Below, one piece after another: positions 55,847 to 64,000 of a stretch of 64,000 bases of DNA (the stretch's first letter is position 1; the number at the start of each line of letters is the position of its first letter). Source of the stretch: Microbacterium sp. Root61 (lineage in GTDB: Bacteria; Actinomycetota; Actinomycetes; Actinomycetales; Microbacteriaceae); NCBI RefSeq assembly GCF_001427525.1, contig NZ_LMGU01000001.1, positions 124,001 to 188,000 of the forward strand. Reading direction: 5' to 3'. Position numbers and translations under genes: made by a program. The notes under the pieces were generated by a model. It had not been told where the DNA came from. It made no database searches and saw only the letters and a list, made by a program, of their open reading frames with translations.

Positions 55847-56328
55847 GTTCCTGGCTGTCCTGGAGGCGTGTCGCGGCCATCGTCGCCGCGGGCATCGTGA
55901 CGACGGGAACGCTGTGGCTCTTCGGCGTCGCGCCCGGCTTCGCCGTCGCCTTCGGCGCGCTCGCCATGGTCGCGATCCTCACCAGGTACGCCTACGGCGG
56001 TGTCCGCACTCTCGCGTGGGATGCCGAGCCGCCGCACCAGCGACCGGGGACCCGGTCAGAGATCATGCAGCTCTCCTGGTCGATGCGCAACGTCCGCGGC
56101 ACGGTCGGCGACGCGGGGCTCAGACGCCTGCGGTCCTTCGCCCGGGCGCGCCTGACCCGGCTCGGCTACGACCTCGACGCGGACACGGACCGCGCCGCCC
56201 TCCTGGAGCTGCTCGGCGCCGAAGCCTACGGGATCATCACCGACCCGCGCACCCACCCACGACTGCCCGCCGTCGAGCGGTCGATCATTCTGCTCGACGG
56301 ACTCTCCGTCTCCCCGGAAGGACACTGA
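55843..56328 (+). CDS. small membrane protein of the MoxR/DUF58 cluster
   Basis: A 161-residue protein with two N-terminal helices (about 10-30 and 32-50) and a soluble helical domain (about 60-160) containing RLRSFARARLTRLGYDLD and LLGAEAYGIITDP. It starts by ATGA overlap with the DUF4129 gene, which supports ATG 55843 within a longer frame. I recognise no domain name; similar proteins occur at this position in related actinobacteria. Confidence 0.85.
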   Translation: MSSWLSWRRVAAIVAAGIVTTGTLWLFGVAPGFAVAFGALAMVAILTRYAYGGVRTLAWDAEPPHQRPGTRSEIMQLSWSMRNVRGTVGDAGLRRLRSFARARLTRLGYDLDADTDRAALLELLGAEAYGIITDPRTHPRLPAVERSIILLDGLSVSPEGH

Positions 56329-56335
56329 CATCGCC

Positions 56336-57340
56336 GTGAACGACACTCCCGCCGCTGCGCCCGCCCCGTTCGACCCGCCCGCCATCGCTCGCGCGGCGGC
56401 GGCGATCCTCGCCGCCGTCGAGGACGTCGTCATCGGCCAGGCCGCACCGTTGCGGATCGCCCTGGCGAGCATCCTGGCCGGTGGCCATGTGCTGTTCGAA
56501 GACGTCCCGGGGCTCGGCAAGACGTTGGCGGCGCGCAGCCTCGCCTCGGCGATGGGCCTTCCCTTCCGCCGTCTGCAGTGCACACCCGATCTTCTGCCGT
56601 CGGACATCACCGGATCGTTCGTGTACGCACCGGATGCGGCCGACTTCGTGTTTCGCCCGGGGCCCCTGTTCACGGGCCTGCTGTTGGCCGACGAGCTCAA
56701 CCGCACCGCGCCGAAGACGCAGTCGGCGCTGCTGGAGGCGATGGCGGAGGGACAGGTGACCGTCGAGGGGACGAGCTTCCCGCTGCCGCGTCCCTTCCAT
56801 GTCATCGCGACCGCGAACCCGATCGAGTACGAGGGCACCTACGCGCTCCCGGAGGCGCAGCTCGACCGCTTCTTCGTGCGCCTGAGTGTGGGCTATCCGG
56901 ATCGGGCACAGGAGGAGCTCGTGCTCGCGAATCGGATCTCGCGCCGCAAGGAGGTCGCGGAGGTCGCCGCCGTCGTCCATGCCGATGACCTCGCTGCGAT
57001 GCAGGCGGGCGTGGAGCGGGTGCATGTCGACGCCGACATCGTGCGGTACTGCGTCGACCTTGCGGCTGCGACGCGCACCGACCCTGCCGTCGAGGTCGGC
57101 GCGTCCCCGCGCGGCTCGCAGGCGCTGATGCTCGTCGGTCGGGCCCTCGCGGTGATCGACGGTCGCGACTACGTGACGCCCGACGACGTCAAAGCGGTCG
57201 CCGTGCCGGCACTCGCGCATCGCCTGAGCCTGACGCCGGCCGCGTGGGCGGCAGGCACCGACCCCGCACGCATCGTCGAAGGCATCGTCGGTCGCGTCGC
57301 CGGTCCGCCGGCCGTGGCGCGTGCAACGGTCGAGGTCTGA
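56336..57340 (+). CDS. MoxR-family AAA+ ATPase
   Basis: A 334-residue ATPase of the MoxR APE-type group. Walker A is LFEDVPGLGKT. Walker B is LLADELNRTAPKTQSALLEAM. FHVIATANPIEYEGTY is sensor 1 and LPEAQLDRFFVRLSV the arginine-finger region. GTG start seven bases after the previous stop. MoxR proteins are thought to be chaperones that mature or insert metal centres into partners with VWA/DUF58 domains; DUF58 is the next gene. Confidence 0.93.
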   Translation: MNDTPAAAPAPFDPPAIARAAAAILAAVEDVVIGQAAPLRIALASILAGGHVLFEDVPGLGKTLAARSLASAMGLPFRRLQCTPDLLPSDITGSFVYAPDAADFVFRPGPLFTGLLLADELNRTAPKTQSALLEAMAEGQVTVEGTSFPLPRPFHVIATANPIEYEGTYALPEAQLDRFFVRLSVGYPDRAQEELVLANRISRRKEVAEVAAVVHADDLAAMQAGVERVHVDADIVRYCVDLAAATRTDPAVEVGASPRGSQALMLVGRALAVIDGRDYVTPDDVKAVAVPALAHRLSLTPAAWAAGTDPARIVEGIVGRVAGPPAVARATVEV

Positions 57341-58620
57341 TGCAGGCGCGACCTTCTCCCGCCGCCGCCGCGGGCGTGGGAGTCGGGCTCGTCGTGATCG
57401 CCGGCGCGCTCATCGCCGGGCGTGCCGATGTCGCGTTGGTCGGCGTCGTGCTGATCGTCGCCGTCGCCGCATCAGGACTCACCCGGATGCGGGGGATGCC
57501 GACCAGCGTGACCCTCACCCGTCTTCCGCTCGAGCGCGACGGAGACCTGGCCGTGGCGCCGGTGCGCGTCGAGGTCGCCGCCGAAGGCGCCCAGCTCGTC
57601 CCGCTGCGGCTGACGGCATCGAGCGTCGATGTGCACTGGCTCACGGCCGCCGGCCCGACCGCGGACATCGTGGTCCGTGTACCCGTGGCGCATTCCGGAC
57701 GCCAGACGCTGCTCGCGGTCACGGCGGGCGCGGCAGGGCCTGATGCCCTCACCGTGACGGGTACAGGGCCCGACGTGCAGGTCGCGATGACACTCGACCC
57801 TCCGGTGCTGCGCATGCGGGGCATCCCGGTGCCGCCGCGCCCGACGGGACTCACAGGCGCGCACCAGTCCCTTCGACCGGGCGACGGGGGAGAGTTCCGC
57901 GACATCCATCCGTTCACTCCGGGCGACCGCTTGCGCCGGGTGGATTGGAAGGCCACGGCCCGACTCGGGCGCAGTCCCGGCGACCTGTACGTCCGTCGCA
58001 CCTTCGCCACGTCGGACATCGACGTTGCGCTGGTCCTGGACGACACCGACGATGTCGGCGCAGACGTGTCCGACTGGGCGCTGCAGGATCCCACGCTGGT
58101 CGGCGCGCGGTCGCTCGATGTCGCGCGGGAGGCCGCGTGGAGCCTCGCATCGGCCTACCTCGATGCGTCCGATCAAGTCTCGTTCCAGGTGCTGTCCCGT
58201 CCGCGCAGCCAGGTGCCGCGCGGGTCGGGCGCCCGGCACCGCGAGCGGCTGCGTGCCTCCATCGCGACCGCCTCGGCGCACGCCCGTCAGGATCGGCGCG
58301 TGCGTGCGCCGCTGGTCCCCGCGGGCGCGCTGGTCGTGCTCCTCTCGCCGTTCCTCGACGACGATGTGGCGCGCCTTGCGACACTCTGGCGTGCGGCGGG
58401 GCACACGACCCTCGCTGTGGACACCCTCCCCGCGCCGCGTCTGGGCGGACTCACGCGCGAGCAGCGGGTGGCGGCGCGGATCGTGCTGGGCGAGCACGAC
58501 GACCGCCTGCACGCGGTCCGTGCGAGCGGCGTCGACGTGCTGGTGTGGGCGGGCGCCGGCGGCGACGAGGAACGTGCGGCCGCGTTGCGGGCGCTCGTGC
58601 GGCCGAGGAGGCGCTCGTGA
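57340..58620 (+). CDS. DUF58 domain protein
   Basis: A 426-residue protein with two N-terminal hydrophobic segments (about 8-45) and the DUF58 signature RPGDGGEFRDIHPFTPGDRLRRVDWKATAR near residues 182-211, followed by a von Willebrand A-like fold (DIDVALVLDDTDDVG). The start overlaps the MoxR stop by one base. It is the expected partner of the MoxR ATPase. Function in the cell envelope is suggested by the membrane anchors, not proven. Confidence 0.9.
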   Translation: MQARPSPAAAAGVGVGLVVIAGALIAGRADVALVGVVLIVAVAASGLTRMRGMPTSVTLTRLPLERDGDLAVAPVRVEVAAEGAQLVPLRLTASSVDVHWLTAAGPTADIVVRVPVAHSGRQTLLAVTAGAAGPDALTVTGTGPDVQVAMTLDPPVLRMRGIPVPPRPTGLTGAHQSLRPGDGGEFRDIHPFTPGDRLRRVDWKATARLGRSPGDLYVRRTFATSDIDVALVLDDTDDVGADVSDWALQDPTLVGARSLDVAREAAWSLASAYLDASDQVSFQVLSRPRSQVPRGSGARHRERLRASIATASAHARQDRRVRAPLVPAGALVVLLSPFLDDDVARLATLWRAAGHTTLAVDTLPAPRLGGLTREQRVAARIVLGEHDDRLHAVRASGVDVLVWAGAGGDEERAAALRALVRPRRRS

Positions 58621-59147
58621 ACCGATACCGGCATGCGACGGTGCACGCGCAGGCGACGGTGCCCGCCGTCGCGCTGCGGGTCGCGATCGTCGCGCTCGGG
58701 GCGAGCGCTTTCGTGCTGGTGCCGTTCCCGATGGCCTGGGTCGCGTTCGCGCTGGCCGTCCTGGGGGCGATCGTGCCGATCTCGGTCTGCACGTGGGCGA
58801 GCGCCGCGATCATCGCGCTCGCGCAGTTGGTCGGCCTTCCCCCGGCGCTCGATCTGCGGCCGTTCGCCGTGCTCGCGATCGTGCACCTCCTGCACGTCCT
58901 GGGTGCGCTGACGCTCGTGGTCGACTGGCGGGGAACGCTGCAGGTGCGCGCGGTGGTGCCCACGGTGCGACGACTGCTCGCGATCCAGATCCCCGCGGCG
59001 GCCGTGCTCGTGGTCGTGCTGGCCTTCGGTCCGTGGCATCTCCCCACGGGCGTCGCCGCGATCGTGGCGTTGTGCGCGGGCTGCGCCGCCGCGGCGGCGG
59101 TTCTGCTCGTCGTCGTGCCGCGCCGGGAGCGCGCGGGTCGCGCCTAG
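58617..59147 (+). CDS. membrane protein closing the MoxR/DUF58 operon
   Basis: A 176-residue protein with about five hydrophobic helices and few charged residues. GTG start overlaps the DUF58 stop by four bases. No domain is recognised. It probably works with the other four proteins of this operon; no transporter motif is visible. Confidence 0.85.
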   Translation: MNRYRHATVHAQATVPAVALRVAIVALGASAFVLVPFPMAWVAFALAVLGAIVPISVCTWASAAIIALAQLVGLPPALDLRPFAVLAIVHLLHVLGALTLVVDWRGTLQVRAVVPTVRRLLAIQIPAAAVLVVVLAFGPWHLPTGVAAIVALCAGCAAAAAVLLVVVPRRERAGRA

Positions 59148-59153
59148 GTCGGA

Positions 59154-59402
59154 CTAGGGGCAGTGCATCAGCGGCTTCGGACCGCTGCGATCGAACGTGT
59201 GCTGCGACATCGGCGCCCCGCACAGCGGGCACGGCCGCTCGGTGCGCACTGGCTCGGGCGTCGTGTCGTACGGCCCGACCGCGGCCGGACCGGCTAGACG
59301 GACGATCCGGGTGTTGATCCACGGGTACCAGCCGCCGGCGTCGCGCACGCGCTTGCGGAGTGGTTCGCGATCACCGGATGCGGCATCCTCACGTCGTGTC
59401 AT
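59154..59402 (-). CDS. small protein with C-terminal cysteine cluster
   Basis: An 82-residue protein of unknown function. It has a basic N-terminus, a central GGWYPWINTRIVRLAGPAA segment and a C-terminal CPLCGAP ... HCP that could bind zinc. ATG 59402 is chosen because TACACT (59410-59415, minus strand) lies seven bases upstream. It is divergent from the MarR gene, with a palindrome over its -10, so it is the most likely MarR target. Confidence 0.72.
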   Translation of the reverse strand: MTRREDAASGDREPLRKRVRDAGGWYPWINTRIVRLAGPAAVGPYDTTPEPVRTERPCPLCGAPMSQHTFDRSGPKPLMHCP

Positions 59403-59406
59403 GATC

Positions 59407-59424
59407 ATTAGTGTACTAACTAAT
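59407..59424. promoter_or_regulatory. candidate MarR operator in divergent promoter region
   Basis: ATTAGT-N6-ACTAAT is a perfect inverted repeat in an AT-rich stretch. It covers the -10 of the 82-residue gene and positions about -21 to -38 of the MarR promoter, so a bound dimer would block both. Confidence 0.65.
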
Positions 59425-59444
59425 AGGGCAGATAGGATTCCGGC

Positions 59445-59885
59445 ATGGACCCGCGTGACGAGATGCTCAAGCTCGACAACCAGGTGTGCTTCGCGATCGT
59501 GACCGCGGCGCGCAACATCGTCTCGATCTATCGACCGGTCCTGGAGCCGTTGGGGCTGACCCATCCGCAATACCTGGTGATGCTGGCGCTGTGGGAGCGC
59601 GCGCCGCGCTCGCTGCGCGATCTCGCCGACGAATTGGCGATGGAGCCCGCGACCCTCTCGCCGATCGTCAAGCGGCTCGAGGCGCAGGGGCGGCTCACCC
59701 GTGGCCGACGGGCCGGCGACGAGCGGGTGCTCGACATCGAGTTGACCGCGGCGGGCGCCGCCTTGCGCACTGCGGCGCTCGAAGTCCCCGGTCAGATCAT
59801 GCGGAGCGTCGGCATGGATGCCACCCAGCTCAGCGCGCTGCGTGACGGGCTCGGGCCCTTCGCGGGATCCATGCACGATCAGTAG
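59445..59885 (+). CDS. MarR-family transcriptional regulator
   Basis: A 146-residue winged-helix regulator. LGLTHPQYLVMLALWE, SLRDLADELAMEPATLSPIVKRLEAQGRL (recognition region) and RRAGDERVLDIELTAAG (wing) are clear. The N-terminus with a cysteine (DNQVCFAIVTAARN) matches the OhrR/organic-peroxide branch, in which that cysteine senses oxidants; no ohr gene is adjacent, so the signal is uncertain. TAGGAT (59433-59438) lies six bases before the ATG. Autoregulation through the palindrome is likely. Confidence 0.92.
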   Translation: MDPRDEMLKLDNQVCFAIVTAARNIVSIYRPVLEPLGLTHPQYLVMLALWERAPRSLRDLADELAMEPATLSPIVKRLEAQGRLTRGRRAGDERVLDIELTAAGAALRTAALEVPGQIMRSVGMDATQLSALRDGLGPFAGSMHDQ

Positions 59886-60046
59886 CGAACCGGATCGGCA
59901 CCGACGCGCGACAGATCGATGAACTCTCATCTGGATCACTAGGCGAACTCCCAGGAAACTTCTAGGCTCTCGGTGGGGGAGCGGCGCGCCGACATGATCC
60001 CCGCGCGGCTCCACCCGATCCCATCGGTTCGGAAGAGGAGTCTCAC

Positions 60047-62335
60047 ATGCGCTCTCGGTCACATCCCGTTCTTCACCCATCGCGCTCCCGACGTCGACTG
60101 GCCTTCGGGGCCGCGATCGCCGTTGCCGCGCTCGGAGCCGGCGTGCTCGGCGCCCCCGCAGCGCAGGCCGCCGATCCGGTGAAGATCGACCTCGTCACGA
60201 TCAACGACTTCCATGGCCGGATCGAGGCGGGCGCACCCGCCGGCGGCATCGCCGCCGTCGCCACCGCGGTGAATCAGATTCGCACCGCCAACCCGAACAC
60301 GGTCTTCGCCGCTGCGGGCGACCTGGTCGGGGCATCCACTTTCACGTCGTTCATCCAGGATGACAACCCGACGATCGACACCCTCAATGCTGCGGGTCTC
60401 GACGTCAGCGCGGCCGGCAACCACGAGTTCGACAAGGGATGGGCCGATCTGAAGGGCCACATCCAGGACCGTGCGAACTGGGAGTACATCGCCGCGAACG
60501 TTTTCGAGAAGTCGACGAACGAGACCGCACTCGCGGAGTCGTGGGTCAAGGAGATGGACGGCATCAAGGTCGGCTTCATCGGCGCCGTGACCGAGGAGCT
60601 GCCGTCCCTCGTCAGCCCGGGCGGCATCCAGGACCTCGAAGTGCGCGACATCGTCGACAGCGTCAACGCGGCAGCGGACCGCCTCACCGACGGTGACGCA
60701 GCCAACCTGGAGGCGGATGTCCTCGTGCTCCTCATCCACGAGGGCGCCGCGAACACCAGCTACGCCGCGGCCACCGACCCGAACTCGCCCTTCGGCTACA
60801 TCGTGAACACCGTGACCCCGAAGGTGAACGCCATCGTCTCGGGTCACACCCACCTCGCCTACAGCCACCAGGTGCCCTACGCCGGTGACACGGGCATGCG
60901 CCCGGTGATCTCCTCTGGTCAGTACGGCGAGAAGTTCAGCGACATGGTGATCAACGTCGATCCCGACTCCAAGCAGGTGCTGTCGATGGTCAACACGACC
61001 TACAGCATGTACGTCGGCGCGGCTGCGCAGTATCCGGTACCCGCGGGTGATCCGATCGCCGGAATGGTCGCCGACGCAGTGGCGGCGGCTGCCGGCCCCG
61101 GAGGCGTGCAGCTCGGCACGCTGACAGCGGACTTCAACCGGGCCAAGCTGCAGAGCGGTGCGGAGAATCGCGGTGGAGAATCCACGCTCGGCAACTTCGT
61201 CGCCGACGCGCAGCTGTGGTCCGCGCAACGCACCGACACCGCGACGCAGATCGCGTTCATGAACCCCGGCGGACTGCGCGCCGACATGGCGTTCGCGCCG
61301 GACGGCGTGCTGACCTACAAGGAAGCGGCGACCGTGCAGTCCTTCGCGAACACGCTGGTGACGATGTCGATCACCGGCGACCAGATCCGACAGGTTCTGG
61401 AGCAGCAGTGGCAGCCGGCCGGCTCGCAGCGTCCGTTCTTGAAGCTCGGCATCTCGAAGGGCTTCGAGTACGCGTTCGACCCCGCCGCCGCACCCGGTTC
61501 GCGCATCACGCGGATGACCTTCGAAGGAGTCGACATCGATCCGACGGCGTCGTACCGAGTCGTCGTCAACTCGTTCCTCGGCACCGGCGGCGACAACTTC
61601 TTCGCCTTCGCCGACGGCGCCGACAAGCGTGACACCGGGCAGGTGGACCTCGAATCGATGGTCGCCTACATGGCCGAGATCCAGACCGCGACGCCGGACT
61701 ACGGGCAGCGGTCGATCGGTGCCACGCTGAGTGCCCCGACCGCTCAGGGCTATGAGGTAGGCAGCACGGTCGACATCGCGCTGTCATCGCTCGAGTTCAG
61801 TACGACCGAGCCGCCCGCCGGCACGGTCGACGTCGCGATCGCGGGTACTCCTGTGGGGTCCGCCGCCATCGACAACACGCTGCCGACAACGATCAGCGAC
61901 GTGAACGGCCAAGCGTCACTGTCTGTCACGGTGCCCGAAGGAGCAGCCGGGGGAGCGCCGTTCGGCGCGACGGTCACCGTGCCACTGACGATCACCACGC
62001 CGAGCGGCACGAGCATCGAGCTCACCGTCCCGGTGTTCCACCGCGCCGAGAGCGTCGCGCTGGGTCTTCCGAACAAGCTGCTCGCCAAGAGCAACTCGGC
62101 GATCCAATACACCGTGATCGTGGCGGCCCGGGGCGCGGCGCCGACCGGAGAGGTGACCGTGTTCGACGGGACCACCCCGATCGCGACGGCGACGCTGACC
62201 GCGAAGGATCGCGGCATCGTCAAGGTGAAGCTGCAGGGGCTGCCGAAGGGTGTGCACCAGCTGTCGGTCTCCTACGCCGGGAATGATCAGGTGAAGCCCT
62301 CGACGAGCGTGAAGATTCCGGTGTTCGTCTGGTAG
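60047..62335 (+). CDS. secreted 5'-nucleotidase / metallophosphatase
   Basis: A 762-residue UshA-like enzyme. The signal peptide (about 1-42) ends in AQA. The metallophosphatase domain (about 45-300) has VTINDFHGRIE, AAGDLVGAS, AAGNHEFDKG and VSGHTH. The 5'-nucleotidase C-terminal domain (about 340-530) includes NRGGESTLGNFVADAQ and GTGGDNFFAFADG. Residues about 560-760 form Ig-like domains. No cell-wall sorting motif is seen. It probably recovers phosphate and nucleosides from extracellular nucleotides. GAGGAG precedes the ATG; TAGGCT (59963-59968) may be the -10. Confidence 0.94.
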   Translation: MRSRSHPVLHPSRSRRRLAFGAAIAVAALGAGVLGAPAAQAADPVKIDLVTINDFHGRIEAGAPAGGIAAVATAVNQIRTANPNTVFAAAGDLVGASTFTSFIQDDNPTIDTLNAAGLDVSAAGNHEFDKGWADLKGHIQDRANWEYIAANVFEKSTNETALAESWVKEMDGIKVGFIGAVTEELPSLVSPGGIQDLEVRDIVDSVNAAADRLTDGDAANLEADVLVLLIHEGAANTSYAAATDPNSPFGYIVNTVTPKVNAIVSGHTHLAYSHQVPYAGDTGMRPVISSGQYGEKFSDMVINVDPDSKQVLSMVNTTYSMYVGAAAQYPVPAGDPIAGMVADAVAAAAGPGGVQLGTLTADFNRAKLQSGAENRGGESTLGNFVADAQLWSAQRTDTATQIAFMNPGGLRADMAFAPDGVLTYKEAATVQSFANTLVTMSITGDQIRQVLEQQWQPAGSQRPFLKLGISKGFEYAFDPAAAPGSRITRMTFEGVDIDPTASYRVVVNSFLGTGGDNFFAFADGADKRDTGQVDLESMVAYMAEIQTATPDYGQRSIGATLSAPTAQGYEVGSTVDIALSSLEFSTTEPPAGTVDVAIAGTPVGSAAIDNTLPTTISDVNGQASLSVTVPEGAAGGAPFGATVTVPLTITTPSGTSIELTVPVFHRAESVALGLPNKLLAKSNSAIQYTVIVAARGAAPTGEVTVFDGTTPIATATLTAKDRGIVKVKLQGLPKGVHQLSVSYAGNDQVKPSTSVKIPVFVW

Positions 62336-62348
62336 CAGCCGCGTCACA

Positions 62349-62384
62349 CGGATGCCGCGGGGTCGCCTGACCCCGCGGCATCCG
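62349..62384 (+). terminator. perfect 16-bp hairpin after the 5'-nucleotidase
   Basis: The arms 62349-62364 and 62369-62384 are fully complementary around GCCT, 13 bases past the stop. It separates the nucleotidase from uvrA. Confidence 0.88.
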
Positions 62385-62461
62385 CTGCGTCCGCCTCGTG
62401 CGGAGGGGTGCTCCGAGCGAACGGCCAGCCCCGTGTCGGAGGCCCCGCCTACACTTGACGG

Positions 62462-64000
62462 GTGCCCATTGTCCCCGTCGCCGCGCCCTCGAAACTCAGT
62501 GTCCGCGGTGCCCGCGTCCACAACCTCAAGAACGTCGATCTCGACATTCCCCGCGATTCTCTGGTCGTGTTCACCGGCCTTTCCGGGTCGGGCAAGTCCA
62601 GCCTCGCGTTCGACACGATCTTCGCGGAAGGCCAGCGTCGCTACGTCGAATCGCTGAGCGCCTACGCCCGTCAGTTCCTCGGACAGGTCGACCGGCCCGA
62701 CGTCGACTTCATCGAGGGCCTCAGCCCTGCGGTGTCGATCGATCAGAAGTCGACCAACCGCAACCCGCGCTCCACGGTCGGCACGATCACCGAGATCCAC
62801 GACTACATGCGTCTGCTGTGGGCGCGCATCGGCGTGCCGCACTGCCCGCAGTGCGGTGAAGTCATCCAGCGCCAGACGGTGCAGCAGATCGCCGACCAGC
62901 TCATGGATCTGCCCGAGAAGACCCGCTACCAGGTCGTCGCCCCCGTCGTCTCGCAGAAGAAGGGCGAGTTCGTCGACCTCTTCAAGGAGCTCGGGGCCAA
63001 GGGCTACGCGCGTGCGATCGTCGACGGCGAGATGATCCAGCTCGCCGAGCCGCCGACGCTGAAGAAGAGCTACAAGCACGACATCGCCGTCGTCATCGAC
63101 CGCCTCGTCGCCGGCCCCGACATCCTCAGCCGTGTCACCGACTCCGTCGAGACCGCCCTGGGGCTGGCCGGCGGCATCCTGCAGATCAACTTCGTGGACG
63201 AAGAGGGGGATGCCGCGTGGCAGTCCTTCTCCGAGAAGCTGGCCTGCCCGAACGGGCACCCGCTGCAGCTCACCGAGATCGAGCCGCGCACCTTCTCCTT
63301 CAACGCGCCGTTCGGCGCCTGCCCGACCTGCTCGGGTCTCGGCACCCGGATGTCGGTGGATGTCGAGCTCATGCTCGGCGACGAGGAGCTCTCGATCCGC
63401 GAGGGCGTGCTCATCCCGTGGACCACGCAGGGCAAGGGCCTGTTCCAGTACTACGAGCGGCTGCTCGAGGGACTGGCCGCCGACCTGAACTTCTCGCTCG
63501 ACACCCCGTGGCGCGACCTGCGCGTCGATGTGCAGGACGCGGTGCTGCGCGGCGAGAACTACAAGGTCACCGTCAAGTGGAAGAACCGCTACGGCCGCGA
63601 GATGCGCTACGCCTCCGGCTTCGAGGGCGTCGTCCCGTACATCGAGCGCCAGTACACGCAGGCCGAGTCCGATGCGCAGCGTCAGCGCTGGTCGGAGTAC
63701 CTCCGCGAGGTGCCGTGCGCCGTATGCAACGGCGATCGCCTCAAGCCCGAGGTGCTGGCGGTGCTCGTGCACGGTCATTCGATCGCGGATGCCTCGCACC
63801 TGAGCCTCGCCGACGCGCAGAAGTACTTCGCGCAGCTCGAGCTCAGCGACCGCGAGGCCAAGATCGCCGCGCAGGTGCTGCGCGAGATCCGGCTGCGCCT
63901 GGACTTCCTGATCCAGGTCGGCCTGAACTACCTCAACCTCAGCCGCTCCGCGGGGTCGCTCTCCGGCGGTGAGGCGCAGCGCATCCGCCTGGCGACCCAG
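62462..64000 (+). CDS. uvrA: excinuclease ABC subunit A, 3' end missing
   Basis: DNA damage sensor of nucleotide excision repair. The first 513 codons are present and open to the window end; the full protein is about 950 residues. [20 protein letters not shown] is the first Walker [16 protein letters not shown] is a family motif, and CPQCGE plus CPTCSG are zinc-module cysteines. The window ends in the first ABC signature, [18 protein letters not shown] 62462 is the start; TACACT (62450-62455) lies six bases before it, so it is probably leaderless. No LexA-type box is visible nearby. Confidence 0.97.
   Translation, partial: MPIVPVAAPSKLSVRGARVHNLKNVDLDIPRDSLVVFTGLSGSGKSSLAFDTIFAEGQRRYVESLSAYARQFLGQVDRPDVDFIEGLSPAVSIDQKSTNRNPRSTVGTITEIHDYMRLLWARIGVPHCPQCGEVIQRQTVQQIADQLMDLPEKTRYQVVAPVVSQKKGEFVDLFKELGAKGYARAIVDGEMIQLAEPPTLKKSYKHDIAVVIDRLVAGPDILSRVTDSVETALGLAGGILQINFVDEEGDAAWQSFSEKLACPNGHPLQLTEIEPRTFSFNAPFGACPTCSGLGTRMSVDVELMLGDEELSIREGVLIPWTTQGKGLFQYYERLLEGLAADLNFSLDTPWRDLRVDVQDAVLRGENYKVTVKWKNRYGREMRYASGFEGVVPYIERQYTQAESDAQRQRWSEYLREVPCAVCNGDRLKPEVLAVLVHGHSIADASHLSLADAQKYFAQLELSDREAKIAAQVLREIRLRLDFLIQVGLNYLNLSRSAGSLSGGEAQRIRLATQ

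Noticed and set aside
61916-63799. A 627-codon minus-strand open frame opposite the 5'-nucleotidase and uvrA
   Set aside because: The plus strand encodes clear family motifs throughout; the antisense product has none.

Overview
The window is chromosomal DNA from a high-GC actinobacterium, most likely Microbacterium or a close relative in the Microbacteriaceae. The evidence is the high GC with GC-rich third codon positions, the ctaE-qcrCAB and ctaCDF respiratory clusters, a DUF3043 protein, the fourth cytochrome oxidase subunit CtaF, and rpsA followed further on by coaE and uvrB. Genes are dense on both strands. I see no tRNA, rRNA, CRISPR array, insertion sequence or prophage. The first gene (dnaE) lacks its 5' end and the last gene (uvrA) lacks its 3' end because of the window edges.

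Layout. 1-9.8 kb: replication and core metabolism (dnaE, a membrane protein, hisD, nrdR, pyrD), then a 398-bp non-coding stretch with repeated structured elements, DUF3043, an M20 peptidase and erpA. 9.9-19.2 kb: the aerobic chain, with ctaC-ctaD-ctaF on + and ctaE-qcrC-qcrA-qcrB on -, pointing at each other with a PP2C phosphatase, a small protein and a rhodanese between them. 19.4-24.3 kb: trpD, small proteins, a PHP phosphoesterase, a ClbS-like protein, an MFS transporter and a SHOCT protein. 24.4-28.3 kb: a NarL-type two-component system, a 5'-3' exonuclease and small enzymes. 28.3-36.8 kb: secreted proteins, a fatty acid desaturase, cold shock protein, FUSC transporter, oxidoreductases and a DksA-type zinc-finger protein. 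37.0-44.3 kb: rpsA, a GIY-YIG protein, a kinase / degenerate-GGDEF / response regulator group, coaE and a 36-codon gene. 44.5-52.9 kb: a six-gene operon of a family-5 ABC importer, two HSL-type hydrolases and a LacI repressor. 53.0-64 kb: uvrB, a DUF4129/MoxR/DUF58 operon, a MarR regulator with a divergent small gene, a secreted 5'-nucleotidase and uvrA.

Three observations stand out. First, close to thirty genes carry a TANNNT-like -10 hexamer exactly 6 or 7 bases before the start codon, so they are probably transcribed without a leader; I used this to choose starts. Second, the importer/hydrolase cassette lies between coaE and uvrB, which are near neighbours in other actinobacteria. Its second permease and both ATPases are fused in one polypeptide, and a LacI-type palindrome lies upstream. 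Third, two nearly identical CTCCC-N2-GGGAG palindromes lie upstream of the NarL-type kinase gene and upstream of the adjacent SHOCT gene, which predicts a small regulon. An 81-bp direct repeat after pyrD, whose only differences fall in predicted unpaired bases, is a further candidate new element.
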